A stretch of DNA of 64,000 bases, taken from Sipunculus nudus (Eukaryota > Annelida > Sipuncula > Golfingiida > Sipunculidae). The notes under the pieces were generated by a model that did not search any database, was not told the DNA's origin, and saw only the letters and a program-made list of their open reading frames with translations. Where the stretch lies: the NCBI GenBank assembly GCA_026874595.1, contig CM049316.1, positions 47,618,695 through 47,682,694 on the forward strand. The letters run 5' to 3'. A program made the translations under genes and the position numbers. The stretch's first letter is position 1. Each line of letters starts with the position of its first letter. Of the stretch, positions 46,380 to 59,161 are shown piece by piece.

Positions 46380-47685
46380 CAGAAAGCCAGGCTAACGTAC
46401 AAGGTCAACCAATGATATAGTATGCGCACAGGCGCTTGAATCCCTTTTGGTGTAGGCATATAAACTGGCTAAAATAATGTTCAAAAACCTTTAAAAACAA
46501 TCACCTATAGCCTGTACTCAGCGTTAAACCAGGATATAATGCTTGCTGGTAGTAGAGAATTAACAAGGCCGGCATGCTCGTTCGCGATCAATGGGCGATA
46601 ATACAAGAAATTTAAAATTCCTATGATCTTCATGTATTTCCGAGGGAAGAAACTTTCATTCGGTAAAAGACCAGATCTTCTTTCTATAATAGCAGCACTT
46701 GTAATGAGCTCTTATTTGTAACTATTCTGCACCCATTAAGCAGTTGTTACCCCAAATAAGCAAATCCCCAAGTATCTAGGTCCACAGTAAAGGTTCCCCC
46801 CTGGAACCTAACACCTGATTGGTTAACAGTGATGGAAATATTAATCTGGGATAAATTTGTCTGTTCGTAGCTAAATGGATGCAGAGTAGTTTCGCAAACG
46901 AGCATGTTGGCCTTGTCAATTCTCCATTTAAACAACTACCGGTTGTTATATCTTGGTTTAACGCTGATGCAGGCTAGGTGATTGTTTGTAAAGATTGTTT
47001 AACACCATTTAAATCAAAATCTTTACAAATAGGGATTCAAGTGCCTCTGGTTTGCGGGACCCGACCTGAACCCAACAAAAGACTACAAATTCAAATTAAC
47101 AAAGCGTCTAAGATGTCCTTATCATAAGCCACGGCATCGGATTTATTTCTAGAATATATATAATGACGCCTCAGATATGAAAGACTGACAATTATTATTA
47201 CTAACAGTTTCATATATAGAAAGTATCTCAAGCCTAAATTCTACAAGATAATAACAAAAGAATCAATCATAATATGCAATACATTAAGCGTAGAAAGTCT
47301 ATCACTTCACTTGTTAATCGATAAAAATGTGAAACATGCCTGCAAATAAGAATGCGTGCATTCAGTAAGAGAAATCCCTGCCAAGTGACACTGGTTGGCC
47401 AACTTGGCGGGTAAAACACACCAGCTATTGTTATTGAAATTAGAACATGAAACAGGTTCTACAAATTAGAGCTTAAGGAACACTGAATCCCGCGTCTAGT
47501 AAAGATAATAAAATAACACACATTCAAAGACATTAGTGATGTATCATTACCTTAATAATGCAATACAACTAATAATAATACTTTAATTAGGTCACCGTCA
47601 AAGGTCAGATGTCTCAGATGTTCGGCGCGAAATATTATGCTCAACATAATTAGATTGTTCGGCGCCAAGAATACTGAATACATTG
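46380..47685. other. Intergenic, no recognised feature
   Basis: Only short frames without recognisable families. Confidence 0.4.
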
Positions 47686-47689
47686 TACA

Positions 47690-47789
47690 GCCCCCCCCCC
47701 CCCCCCAGATACCACACTTTAAAAATATGGAAATGGGTCTCAAGTCACCCGTAATACCCGATAAGAATAAGGCTTACAGACTCAGTCTG

Positions 47790-47847
<58 letters not shown>
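47690..47847. repeat. Poly-C run and (TA)n microsatellite
   Basis: Seventeen C at about 47,690-47,706, then about 28 TA units at 47,792-47,847. Confidence 0.95.
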
Positions 47848-47850
<3 letters not shown>

Positions 47851-48732
47851 GACGAAAATGTTTAATAGAATAAGAGAATAACTGTGTCATCGGTATATAA
47901 GAAACGCCACCATATCATATATATACCCGCCTTTTTTGCGACAGGTGCCATGCATGGAGCTTAACTATAATGAATACTAGCTGAACAATTTCAATATTAA
48001 CAGATAACACGACATCACACACGTGGCAAACACACACAGACACACTGACTTCTTTAAACTAGCAAGACAATAACATAATGATAGACAACCACCATTTGGG
48101 ATCTTCTTGCTCTGCTTGCCATGGAACAAAACAGCCGCATCACATACCGGTCGGAACACGGGCCTCAGGCCTAACTGTTTTAGAGTAACAAACTGTTGTC
48201 TGCCTTGATACACAATTACCGACACATGGCGCTGTGATAGCGCCTTTGAAAAACATAATTTAAGGGGAAATAAAAAAAAATGACCCCTTAAGACATGCTT
48301 TGCATCATTTCCGACTGACCAAAAACATACATAGGCCACAGAGGAGTGTCGTGACATCAGTCCAGTGCGACCACCGTCAGTTTTATTATAGATGCTGCCT
48401 TTTTCATGTTCAAATGTAAGATAAACCACTTTATTATTTTATAACATCTTTGCACACATATACAACATGTATATAGGAATATCAAAGAGACGGCATTAAT
48501 TTACGTAGGCTACACTATGCTAAGTCTCGTCATTGGTCATGATGACAATGATATGTTTATCTCCATCAGATGTGAAAAATAAGGGCTCTGTCATTAAAAT
48601 AAATGAATGATTGAAGCACACGGGTTTTTAGCGCAGCAGAATATAAAGGTACCGTCCAGTATCGGCTTTTCTGTTAGATTTGTGGTTGTTCATTTCTGTT
48701 GAGTTTGACTGGTATATACTTCCCGTTGAAAA

Positions 48733-48736
<4 letters not shown>

Positions 48737-48799
<63 letters not shown>
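48737..48799. repeat. (TA)n microsatellite
   Basis: About 31 TA units. Confidence 0.95.
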
Positions 48800-48801
<2 letters not shown>

Positions 48802-49119
48802 CATATTGGTGCTCCATAGACACAGGTTTCCAGGCTTTCTTCTGATGAATGAAGAAACATGGCCCACATTATCTGGAAAGAACTATTCCGGCCACAACAG
48901 TAACAAATGAATAATTTACTAGATGACCGTCATTTTTTATATCTCTTAAGTTTGACATATTGTAAAATGATCAGTTCAGCTGAAACATATTGTCGATTTA
49001 TTGAAGAAGAAGCCTTTGAAACGGAGACACTCGGTCGTCAAATAAAAGACAAAATTGTTCTTGTGCTGCAATAAAGTAGCGGCTTAGACACTCTTCGGCT
49101 GAAAATGGAAAGGAACGGT

Positions 49120-49620
49120 TCTTTCTGAGTCCGAGTGTCCCCTTCTGCGCCATTTCTTAACCACTCAAACGGATTTCACACCAGCCGATGCGTCAGCAGT
49201 ATCGTCTGCTCAATGAAATGCACCATGGGTGCTTCGCGCCAATCTGCGTAGAAGCGTGCGGCGCTCCGCTACGCACTTTCCACTGTTGACAGAGCATTGG
49301 GCGCGAACGCCCGGCCATTTCGAGGCGAAATAAATTAAATATAGCTCTTTCCCAGTTCGATCGGTTAGGCTGATAACTCAATTGTAGATTTCCCACGAGG
49401 ATCGTTTGCTGTGAAGCAATTTCGCGCCAGACATAATTCGTTCAATGGCATCCAAAACAGCACCGCTGATTCACTCTTCTTTCAAGTGTGGAAATGCAGG
49501 CAAGTCGCCATGTTGGCAGAGTGTCGGCATCATTCACCACACAGACATCCTTTGTACCTGAACACTCCCTTGGTTATCGGTTACCTGGCTGCCCGATTAC
49601 TCACGTGGTTTAAAGGTGAG
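49120..49620. other. Unique, less AT-rich block; possible conserved non-coding element
   Basis: Sequence complexity and G+C are higher than nearby, and no repeat or convincing frame is seen. Function is inferred only from composition. Confidence 0.2.
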
Positions 49621-50237
49621 GCAAGCACAGTAAAACAAGATTTATTGAGGTTCAATTATTTGTAGAGACTTGACCATTTCAGTTAATCCTCTTAACTATA
49701 GTAAAGCTAAAGTAACTGTAGTAACGCTTAAATATGAATGTTGTTCTTATTTAAAAAAGATAAAGTAAAAGGGAAATATAAAGTATACAGTATGGAACAA
49801 GGTCGAACGAGTCAATACACTTTATATTGTTATGCGGAAGTTTTTTTTTTAATGAGGTAAATGATAACACTGAGTTTAGCGCTTTGTGCTGGTTTACTTT
49901 ACAATGTTAATCAGTGCATGCAAGGTTAATGATACTTCGATACGACAACTATAAAGTACGTAGAGTCCGACATAGATAGGTCTGCATGACATTAAGATAA
50001 ATATGATACCTTTGTTTAGTGTAGTTTTAGCATGTAGAGTGTATTACACAATGATTTCACCCGTGCAAACCGGGGTCCATTTAAAGATGTGAACACGCGA
50101 GCCACTTTTTTTCATATTAATTTAGGAGTGATTATGTGGTTTTGTGACTATGTGGTGTTGAGACTTGCTTCCATAATCGTATCATAACAGATTGACTCTA
50201 CAGTGACCATAGGTCAGTTCTTGGGAGGAAAAACGTT

Positions 50238-51857
50238 TCTGTTAGCTTGCTGTCTTTATATTATCCCTCCTATATCTGTGTACATTGATCCCTTGGGCGT
50301 GAGCACACTGTCATTATCCCTTCTACGCCTGTGTACAGTGATCCCGTTGATGTGAGCTTGCTGTCATTATCCCTCCTACATCTGTGTACAGTGATCCCGT
50401 TGGTATGAGCATACTGTCATTATCCCTCATACATCTGTGTACAGTGGTCCCGTTGACGTGAGCTTGCTGTCATTATCCTTTCTACGTTTGTGTACAGTGG
50501 TCCCGTTAATGTGAGCATACTGTCATTATCCCTCCTACGTCTGTTCACAGTGATCCCATTGATGTGAGCATGCTGTCATTTTCCCTCCTATATTTGTGTA
50601 CAGTTAATACGTTGACGTGAGCCCGCTGTCATTATCCCTCCCACGTCTGTGTACAGTGATCCCGTTGATGTGAACATGCTGTCACTATCCATCCTACGCC
50701 TGTGTACAGTGATCCCGTTGATGTGAGCATACTGTCATTATCCCTCCTACGTCTCTGTTTCGTGATACCGTTGACATAAGCATACTGTCATTATCCCTCC
50801 AACATCTGTGTACAGTGATCCCGTTGATGTGAGCATGCTGTCATTATCCCTCCTATATCTGTGAACAGTGATCCCGTTGACGCGAGCATGCTGTCATTAT
50901 CCCCCCTACGTCTCTGCACAGTGATCCCGTTGATGTGAGTATACTGTCATTTTCGCTTCTATATCTGTGTACAATGATCCCATTGACATGAGCTTGCTGT
51001 CATTATTCCATCTACGTCTGTGCATAGTGATCTCGTTGATGTGAGCATACTGTCATTATCCCTCCTTTATCTGTGTACAGTGATCACGTTGACGTGAGCT
51101 TGTTGTCATTATCCCTCCTACGTCTGTGCACAGTGATCCCGTTGATGTGAGCATACTGTCATTATCCCTCCTTTATCTGTGTACATGTAGTGATCCCATT
51201 GACGTGAGCTTGCTGTCATTATCACTCCTACGTCTGTGCACAGTGATCCCGTTGATGTGAGCATACTGTCATTATCCCTCCTACGTCTTTGTTTTGTGAT
51301 ACCGTTGATGTGAGCATACTGTCATTATCCCTCTTACGTCTTTGTTTCGTGATACCGTTGATGTGAGCATACTGTCATTATCCTTCCTACGTCTTTGTTT
51401 TGTGATACCTTTGATGTGAGCATACTGTCATTATCCTTCCTACGTCTTTGTTTCGTGATACCGTTGATGTGAGCATACTGTCATTATCCTTCCTACGTCT
51501 TTGTTTTGTGATACCTTTGATGTGAGCATACTGTCATTATCCCTCCTACGTCTTTGTTTCGTGATACCTTTGATGTGAGCATACTGTCATTATCCTTCCT
51601 ACGTCTTTGTTTCGTGATACCGTTGATTTGAGCATACTGTCATTATCCTTCCTACGTCTTTGTTTTGTGATACCATTGATGTGAGCATACTCTCATTATC
51701 CTTCCCACGTCTTTGTTTCGTGATACCGTTGATGTGAGCATACTGTCATTATCCTTCCTACGTCTCTGTTTCGTGATACCGTTGATGTGAGCATACTGTC
51801 ATTATCCTTCCTACAGTTGTGTACAGTGATCCCGTTGACCTGAGCATGCTGTCATTC
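50238..51857. repeat. 53-bp minisatellite A (about 30 copies)
   Basis: 'gtgatcccgttgatgtgagc' plus 'atactgtcattatccctcct' recurs every 53 bp (for example 50,338 and 50,391). From about 51,280 to 51,790 most units carry the variant 'tttgtttcgtgataccgttg' instead of 'ctgtgtacagtgatcccgtt', so a variant block was amplified locally. Confidence 0.95.
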
Positions 51858-53460
51858 TCGACAAAAACTTTGTTGTTGCTTGTATTGAAATGATTAACAT
51901 TTTTATGGTTTATATTGCTATAATTCAAATGTTTTAATAATCATAATAATCATAATAATAATAATAATAATAACAATATCAATAATAATAATGGCAGTTA
52001 ATTTATAGAGCTTTTTTTAATTTTTTTAATTATGTGAAAGCCCTACATGTACACACAAAGTCCTCATAAATACAATGAATATTATAAAGCTAAAGACAAG
52101 TAAAGTATTTCATTGATTGAAAGCAAGCATGACTAAAGTAACCTTATTTCTCAAACCAGCTGGTAGAGAATACCCCAGTTTGGTTCCGAGAATAGAGAAG
52201 GCACGGTCCCTACAGAAGACATTTTTAAAGTTTTAGAACCGACGAAAGGGAGACAAATGATATGGCGGTTTTGTTTAGAGTATCATGAGTCAGTAATTGA
52301 CAGATGTAATACGGATGAGTTTCGTGGGGAGTTATTTAATCTGTATTTGGTTACCTGGAACTTTATGCGGAAGGTTACAGTAAACCAATATAGTTCCGTA
52401 AGAGTAGGAGTTATGTGATCCCTCCTTTTTATGAACCTAATAGGTTTTCCGATGTTATCCTTAACAAGAGTTGTCTTCAGTTGTCTTTGGAAGACCACCC
52501 AGTAATGAGTTACACTTTTAAAGTCTGCAGATGACTAAAGCCTGATTTGTTTTTCCAGTGTTGTGGGTTCAAATGTGTATGAAGTATATGCGCTTTTGCA
52601 CTGAGATTTAACTTATGCCTAAATCCCAAGCTCAGGATCGAGATGCACTTAAAGACTTTAAAAAGGAATTAATACTGAACAATTCCATACAACAGAGGAA
52701 AGTGGTAGTAGGAAATTTAGCTACAGAGATTTTCTGACCAAGAAGTACTCTTAATTTTGCTTAAAAGAAGTTTATACACACCCATGTAAGAGTGAATATC
52801 CTTAATATAACCCTCAACTTTCCCAAAGCAGGTTCAGAATTTTTCATTCTTACGTGAAAAACAATTTGTGGACTAAATATTTTTGGATACATTTGAGTTA
52901 CTATTTGATAGGCATATTTCTATTTGTAAAGTCTTGAGATCATTATGTGCCGTGAATTGAATTTTAAACTGCGTTGTTGATATGGTGAGTCAATTCAATT
53001 TAGTCTAAAGTCAGTAATTTAAAATTTCAAAGATTGTCCAATTAAAAACTGTTTATAAAGAATTACATTTCATCTAAAACATTCCCTAACAAGTGTCATT
53101 ATTTAAGATAACATATGCCCTTGGTACTTGTGTAATTGATCTTTGAAGTTCTTACCATAGTACCCCAAGGCTGTAGCAATTTCTGCACCCGTGACTGCTA
53201 GGTTTGATTAGCTCTAAGTTGAATTAATCCTCCCTCGTACAATTAAAGCAGGAGAAGTCGCATATTTTGACTGCTCGATGAGAAAGTAATCATAAATTCC
53301 GGCAGGCAACGACAGGAAGGAAAATACGCTACATGGGTATTACCAGATTGGACACTACGGTTTATGACTGTGAACAAAAGCTGCAAATTTGAGATTCCCA
53401 CACAGAATCACCTGCTGAATTCAAGGGACTCAACATGTTGCAAGTTCTGTCAATGATACT
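51858..53460. other. Spacer between the two 53-bp arrays
   Basis: Contains an (AAT)n tract at about 51,938-51,993. No gene recognised. Confidence 0.4.
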
Positions 53461-53466
53461 GATACC

Positions 53467-55060
53467 ATCTTCATACTACCAAGTCTGTGACATGACCACG
53501 CATTCACAGACCTTGATTCATCTTCATACTACCTAGGCTGTGACATGACTAGTCATCCACTGACCTTGCTTCATCTTCATACTACCAGGCCTGTGACATG
53601 ACCTTGCATTTACAGACCTTGATTCAACTTCATACTACCTGGTCTGTGACATGACCACGTATTCACAGACCTTCATTCATCATCATACTACCAGGTCTGT
53701 GACATGACGACGCATTTACAGACCTTGATTCATCTTCATACTACCTGGTCTGTGACATGACCACGCATTTACAGACCTTGCTTCTTTTTCATACTACTTG
53801 GTCTATGACATGACCACGCATTAACAGACCTTGATTCTTCTTCATACTACTTGGTCTGTGATATGACCACGCATTTACAGACCTTGATTCTTCTTCATAC
53901 TACTTGGTCTGTGATATGACCACGCATTTACAGACCTTGATTCTTCTTCATACTACCTCGTCTGTGACATGACCACGCATTTACAGACCTTGATTCTTCT
54001 TCATACAACCTCGTCTGTGACATGACCACGCATTTACAGACCTTGCTTCTTCTTCATACTACTTGGTCTATGACATGACCACGCATTAACAGACCTTGAT
54101 TCTTCTTCATACTACTTGGTCTGTGATATGACCACGCATTTACAGACCTTGATTCTTCTTCATACTACCTCGTCTGTGACATGACCACGCATTTACAGAC
54201 CTTGATTCTTCTTCATACAACCTCGTCTGTGACATGACCACGCATTTATAGACCTTGATTCTTCTTCATACTACCTCGTCTGTGACATGACCACGCATTT
54301 ACAGACCTTGATTCTTCTTCATACTACCTCGTCTGTGACATGACCACGCATTTACAGACCTTGATTCTTCTTCATACTACCTCGTCTGTGACATGACCAC
54401 GCATTTACAGACCTTGATTCTTCTTCATACTACCTCGTCTGTGACATGACCACGCATTTACAGACCTTGATTCTTCTTCATACTACCTCGTCTGTGACAT
54501 GACCACGCATTTACAGACCTTGATTCTTCTTCATACAACCTCGTCTGTGACATGACCACGCATTTACAGACCTTGATTCTTCTTCATACTACCTCGTGTG
54601 TGACATGACCACGCATTTACAGACCTTGATTCTTCTTCATACAACCTCGTCTGTGACATGACCACGCATTTACAGACCTTGATTCTTCTTCATACTACCT
54701 CGTCTGTGACATGACCACGCATTTACAGACCTTGATTCTTCTTCATACTACCTCGTCTGTGACATGACCACGCATTTACAGACCTTGATTCTTCTTCATA
54801 CTACCTCGTGTGTGACATGACCACGCATTTACAGACCTTGATTCTTCTTCATACAACCTCGTCTGTGACATGACCACGCATTTACAGACCTTGATTCTTC
54901 TTCATACTACCTCGTGTGTGACATGACCACGCATTTACAGACCTTGATTCTTCTTCATACTACCTCGTGTGTGACATGACCACGCATTTACAGACCTTGA
55001 TTCTTCTTCATACTACCTGGTCTGTGACATGATCACGCAGTTACAGACCTTGATTCATTT
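53467..55060. repeat. 53-bp minisatellite B (about 30 copies)
   Basis: 'ctacctcgtctgtgacatga' plus 'ccacgcatttacagaccttg' recurs every 53 bp (for example 54,271 and 54,324). The centre is highly homogenised, while the first six and last copies are diverged, as expected for unequal crossing-over. Confidence 0.95.
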
Positions 55061-58000
55061 TATATTATCAACCAACGTTATACAGTTTTCAATGAATACT
55101 TTAGTGATTAAATCATTTTATGTTCTAATTCTGATATTACCCACCCCTTTTGAAGCACATTACACGCCCCACCCCACCCAAACACCCCCCACCTGCGTTG
55201 TTGTGATGGTACCTATACAGCCTGTTCACTGCACTGTCTGCGTGTAAAACCACTGGCGTGGATCCCTTTCTTGGGCCAGCAGCTTAGTCCTGTGGGGCTC
55301 CCTCACTCAGCCGTCTTTGCGATGTCAGATAAAAAGGAAAGCTTTCATTATGACAGACTTGAAGTGAGCAAGGACACAAAGAGGAAGGAGGAGTCACGCC
55401 ATATGACAATTAACTCTGCTGGCAGTTAAAGAAATACCCAATTAGCTGCTGCGGCTGCTTCCTCGTCACCTCGCCTCGTAATGAATATATATGCACCTTC
55501 CTCTGAGTGACTCATCGGCACGAAATGCATGGAATTATATATATATATATAGTCCCGGATAACAACAGCAGGCGGCAGGATAATGTTACCGATAACATGT
55601 CTCCACATGATTGTAATATCCGTTTGATTGACACGTTTCCCTCACGTGTGATTCACATGGAGAGACATACAGAGTGGCGTTCCACAGCTTGTCCGTAGCC
55701 ATAAATATTTTCATTTCGAAAGTCAAAAGTTCAGTTTTCAAGGCCGTTACACAACCATCATGGATTTCATCAAACAATTTTATTAGCAGCACTCGCACAT
55801 ATGTCACTGTAATCATCTTAAATTTTTCACTTAAACACATTTTCTTTGAGGTGTTGCTTGACGAATTAATACTCAAAATATAAATATTATTCGATATTTA
55901 TTTTATTCAGTAAACTATCTTCAAAAAGTGAATTTTTAAATTTAAAGCAAGACTTGTAACTGAATTGACCCTTTTACTGGACTAAGCTGATCGACTTGAT
56001 GATTAAGACTAGTTTGCTAATTTTATAGGCCTACCCAAAATAACAGTAAGGTTTTAAAATAAATTTTTATATGAAAGTTTGATGGTGGAAAATTTGGAAG
56101 AGAGTTTTGCAATTATTTTTTATCGAATTCAGTCCATCAAGTTTAGGTAGAAAGGGTAGTTCTGATTGAATTTAACACTATACATTTCTCAAGAAAACAC
56201 AATCTAAGTGTGAACCCTAGTCATTAACCCATTATAGGCCTATTTTTTTAAATATCTGTACCAAAATTAGCTTTTAAAATTGCCGATTTCGGGCCTTTAT
56301 GGACACTTTTCTAGGGGGAAATGTTTTGAAATATCATATCTATTAATTAATTCAACGAAAAATAGCATCAAACCTATTAATTGGTGGGGGGGGGGGGGGG
56401 GTGCAGCAAGCTTGGAATTTAGGATACTTATGGAATTTGGCCCTAGGACTATTAGGGCCTTTTGGAATCCTGTGTAGTGTAAGACCCCTTGATTTGTCCT
56501 GCTTTGATGTGCAACAACTACACAACAGCCGAAAACCATGATTTTATTGTAGTTTTGAAACATCTAGGTGCTTGATAGAGTGCTGGAGTGCTATACAAAC
56601 AAAGGCTGGAGGCAAGGGGCTTCCCAAGCTTTCTGCCTCCACTGAATACTAATGAGCTACGTCAGAGGAGCCTCGCTTTGGCTCGAAATAGGTCTATTCT
56701 CGTAGTTTTACACGCTTTTATCCGTGTGAGAGCGGGTCACTTGTACGTTTAGGCTGCATGCGTCATTTATACAGCTCAACAAACACGTTCACACACGTGT
56801 CATCAGAAGAGGTAGAAAGCGCATCATGATTAATTATAAAAAGGGGGGGGGCAGTCAAACCATTTCTTTGAAACTTTTTAAGAAACATTTGAGAAACGAC
56901 AGAACTGTGGTACCAAATTTAAGTCGGATACGGTTAACGGCTCCTCTCTGCAACGGTTGTTTGGATGTTGACCAAACTTGACACACGCAGTTGAACAATG
57001 AGTGAATAATTGAAAAATTCATTTGGCTTCACCTGAGTTTTAACTAATAATATTCTAGCCTTTTTGCCCTGTTTTATATCATATGTACTGTTAAGCAGTA
57101 AAGCGAGTACAAAGCGAGAGTTTACCTGTAGATCTAAGTCGGACCATTCAAATCTGCCAGCCTGTTTATTGTGTAACAAACCACAGTCTATAATCACTAT
57201 GATTACTTGAGTTCTATTAATCACTAAAGAGATACAAATCATTAAAGCGGAAAAACACGGTATATTATAGACATCTATTGGATTAAAGCGAAGGGTTAAA
57301 GACTGAATTTTAATAATCGCTAGAGCGAGAACAGCTCCTGACTTGGCAGTATACAAGTTTGATCATTAAATTACCACTCAGGTAATACAGATTGCACGTG
57401 GTGCAAGCGAGGCCTTATCCGCCGAAAAATAAGAAAGCCGTCAGCAGAGTCCCAGGATCTAAAGAATAGAACAAGTCACTGGGCACGGACCCTAGGGAGA
57501 CAAATTATGCATTGGCATTTGGCATTAGCCGAATCCAATTACGCAGAGTACAGCGTAGTCTGCGAGACTGCCGTCTCCGTGTCGTATGCATGGACGCCAT
57601 CTGTCCGCGACCTGTCTGATAATCGCCATTGTCATTAATTAATAAGCACTTAATGTTAGTCATTCCCAGCCTGTCTTGTAAATGCAGAACTCGCTAGGTC
57701 CATTAAATAAAATTACCTCCCGAGACAGAGGAGCCATGCTTTGGTTTAAAAAGACTTTGCTATGACAGACAGGGTTATCTCGAGAGAGGGACCGAATGAA
57801 TGTCCAGTTCCTCTGTTGCCAGGGTTACTGTACACGAGGTGAGTGCAGTGTTCTGTAGGATATACGTTGGAAAATTTGAAGAAAACCGAGAAATACAAAG
57901 GGAAGGTGTTTGTAGCCAGCATGCAGTGAAATACAAATCAACTTGACAGGTACATGTACTTACGTATATATATATATGAAGACTGTCTAATACCCAGGTT

Positions 58001-58170
58001 TATATACAAGTATATCTTACTTGACTAAAAAGTAAATATACTGGTATTTCTAAATGTGTAAAGAGTACAAAATATGTTTGTTCATGACACTGATATAATG
58101 TTTGCTCTGACAGCAGTTTTTGATCAGTTGATCTTGCCACTTTTTGGGCGGCCCATATACGATAAGCCAT
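55061..58170. other. Gene-free stretch with possible regulatory blocks
   Basis: No exon recognised. 57,380-57,800 is a complex, less AT-rich block with a homeodomain-type core 'attaattaataagcacttaa' at about 57,635-57,655. A poly-G run lies at 56,384-56,401. Confidence 0.3.
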
Positions 58171-58171
58171 C

Positions 58172-58217
58172 ATTTTATTATTATTATTATTATTATTATT
58201 ATCATTATTATTATTAT
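58172..58217. repeat. (TTA)n microsatellite
   Basis: About 15 TTA units with one interruption. Confidence 0.95.
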
Positions 58218-58240
58218 GATATTCCATGTTGTACTGTATA

Positions 58241-58630
58241 CAGTGATGTAGTCCGGACTCGAGTCCACTGTTTTTAGGAATTCGGACTCGAGGGTCCTTG
58301 ACTTGTAGATATAACAGGACTCGAGAAATCAGTACACTCTATCTCAAGCCCAGAAGAAAAAGCTCTGTCACATTCTCTAAATACATTAACATGTGTGAAC
58401 AACTCGCAGAACAAACATTACAAAAAATATGCTCTGCATCAATATCTAAATTTAATTGAACATTCAGGTTAAAAACATGAAAATCTCAAATTTCTGTTTT
58501 AAATTTCTTTAATAAGGATGTTGTATGGGACTCGGATTCAGACTTGGGTTCCAGATGACTCGGACTCTAAGAAGGTGGACTTGAAGTCGGCTTTGACTCC
58601 ATGTACTGTGTGGACTCGACTACATCACTG
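58241..58630. mobile_element. hAT-like MITE (390 bp)
   Basis: Ends 'cagtgatgtagtccggactc' and 'ggactcgactacatcactg' are inverted repeats starting CAGTG, a form seen in hAT elements. The interior is rich in 'ggactcg' motifs. The 8 bp flanking each side (actgtata and attgtacc) agree at 5 of 8 positions, so a target duplication is only weakly supported. No transposase. Confidence 0.7.
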
Positions 58631-58637
58631 ATTGTAC

Positions 58638-58657
58638 CCCCCCCCCCCCCCCCCCCA
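58638..58657. repeat. Poly-C run
   Basis: About 20 C with one possible interruption. Confidence 0.9.
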
Positions 58658-59161
58658 CCGTATAAACTGGTCCGTTCTTAGCTCTAACCCGAGGACCGTA
58701 CAAAGCAGTTGACATCCACGGAGGGTTACATCTGAATTGTGGTCCAGCTGATTTTGGGTGACCCAATTGACCTATCCACCACAGCCCAAATGATCCGCCC
58801 TTTTAACGTATTATCATAATGAGCCCCCAAAACGTTCCTACACATATGGACTCCCATGCCAATGGTAGCGAGAGTTGATTATAACATAATAATGACGTCA
58901 CAAAGGGCTATGGCCCATGACATCGTATTGACTGGCGTCATCAGCTTGTATCACCTGACCATTGTTTACTATATCACAGTCATATATGAACTGTGTTGCA
59001 ATATATATTGGATTATTTGTCCCATACGAATTATTTGCCGGGTAAGACATTATTATTCACTCGGTAGTCGGTGGAATGTCTCCCGCAACCTATAGCCTAG
59101 AAACTTTTTATACTGTCTCCTTCGTATAATAAAATATCCCGGAAAACATGCCGGCATGGGT

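Noticed and set aside
47977-48429. 150-codon minus frame
   Set aside because: No recognisable domain, unusual Cys/Leu-rich composition and no splice or promoter context.
50238-55060. CRISPR-like arrays
   Set aside because: Repeats are head-to-tail without unique spacers in a eukaryotic genome; they are minisatellites.
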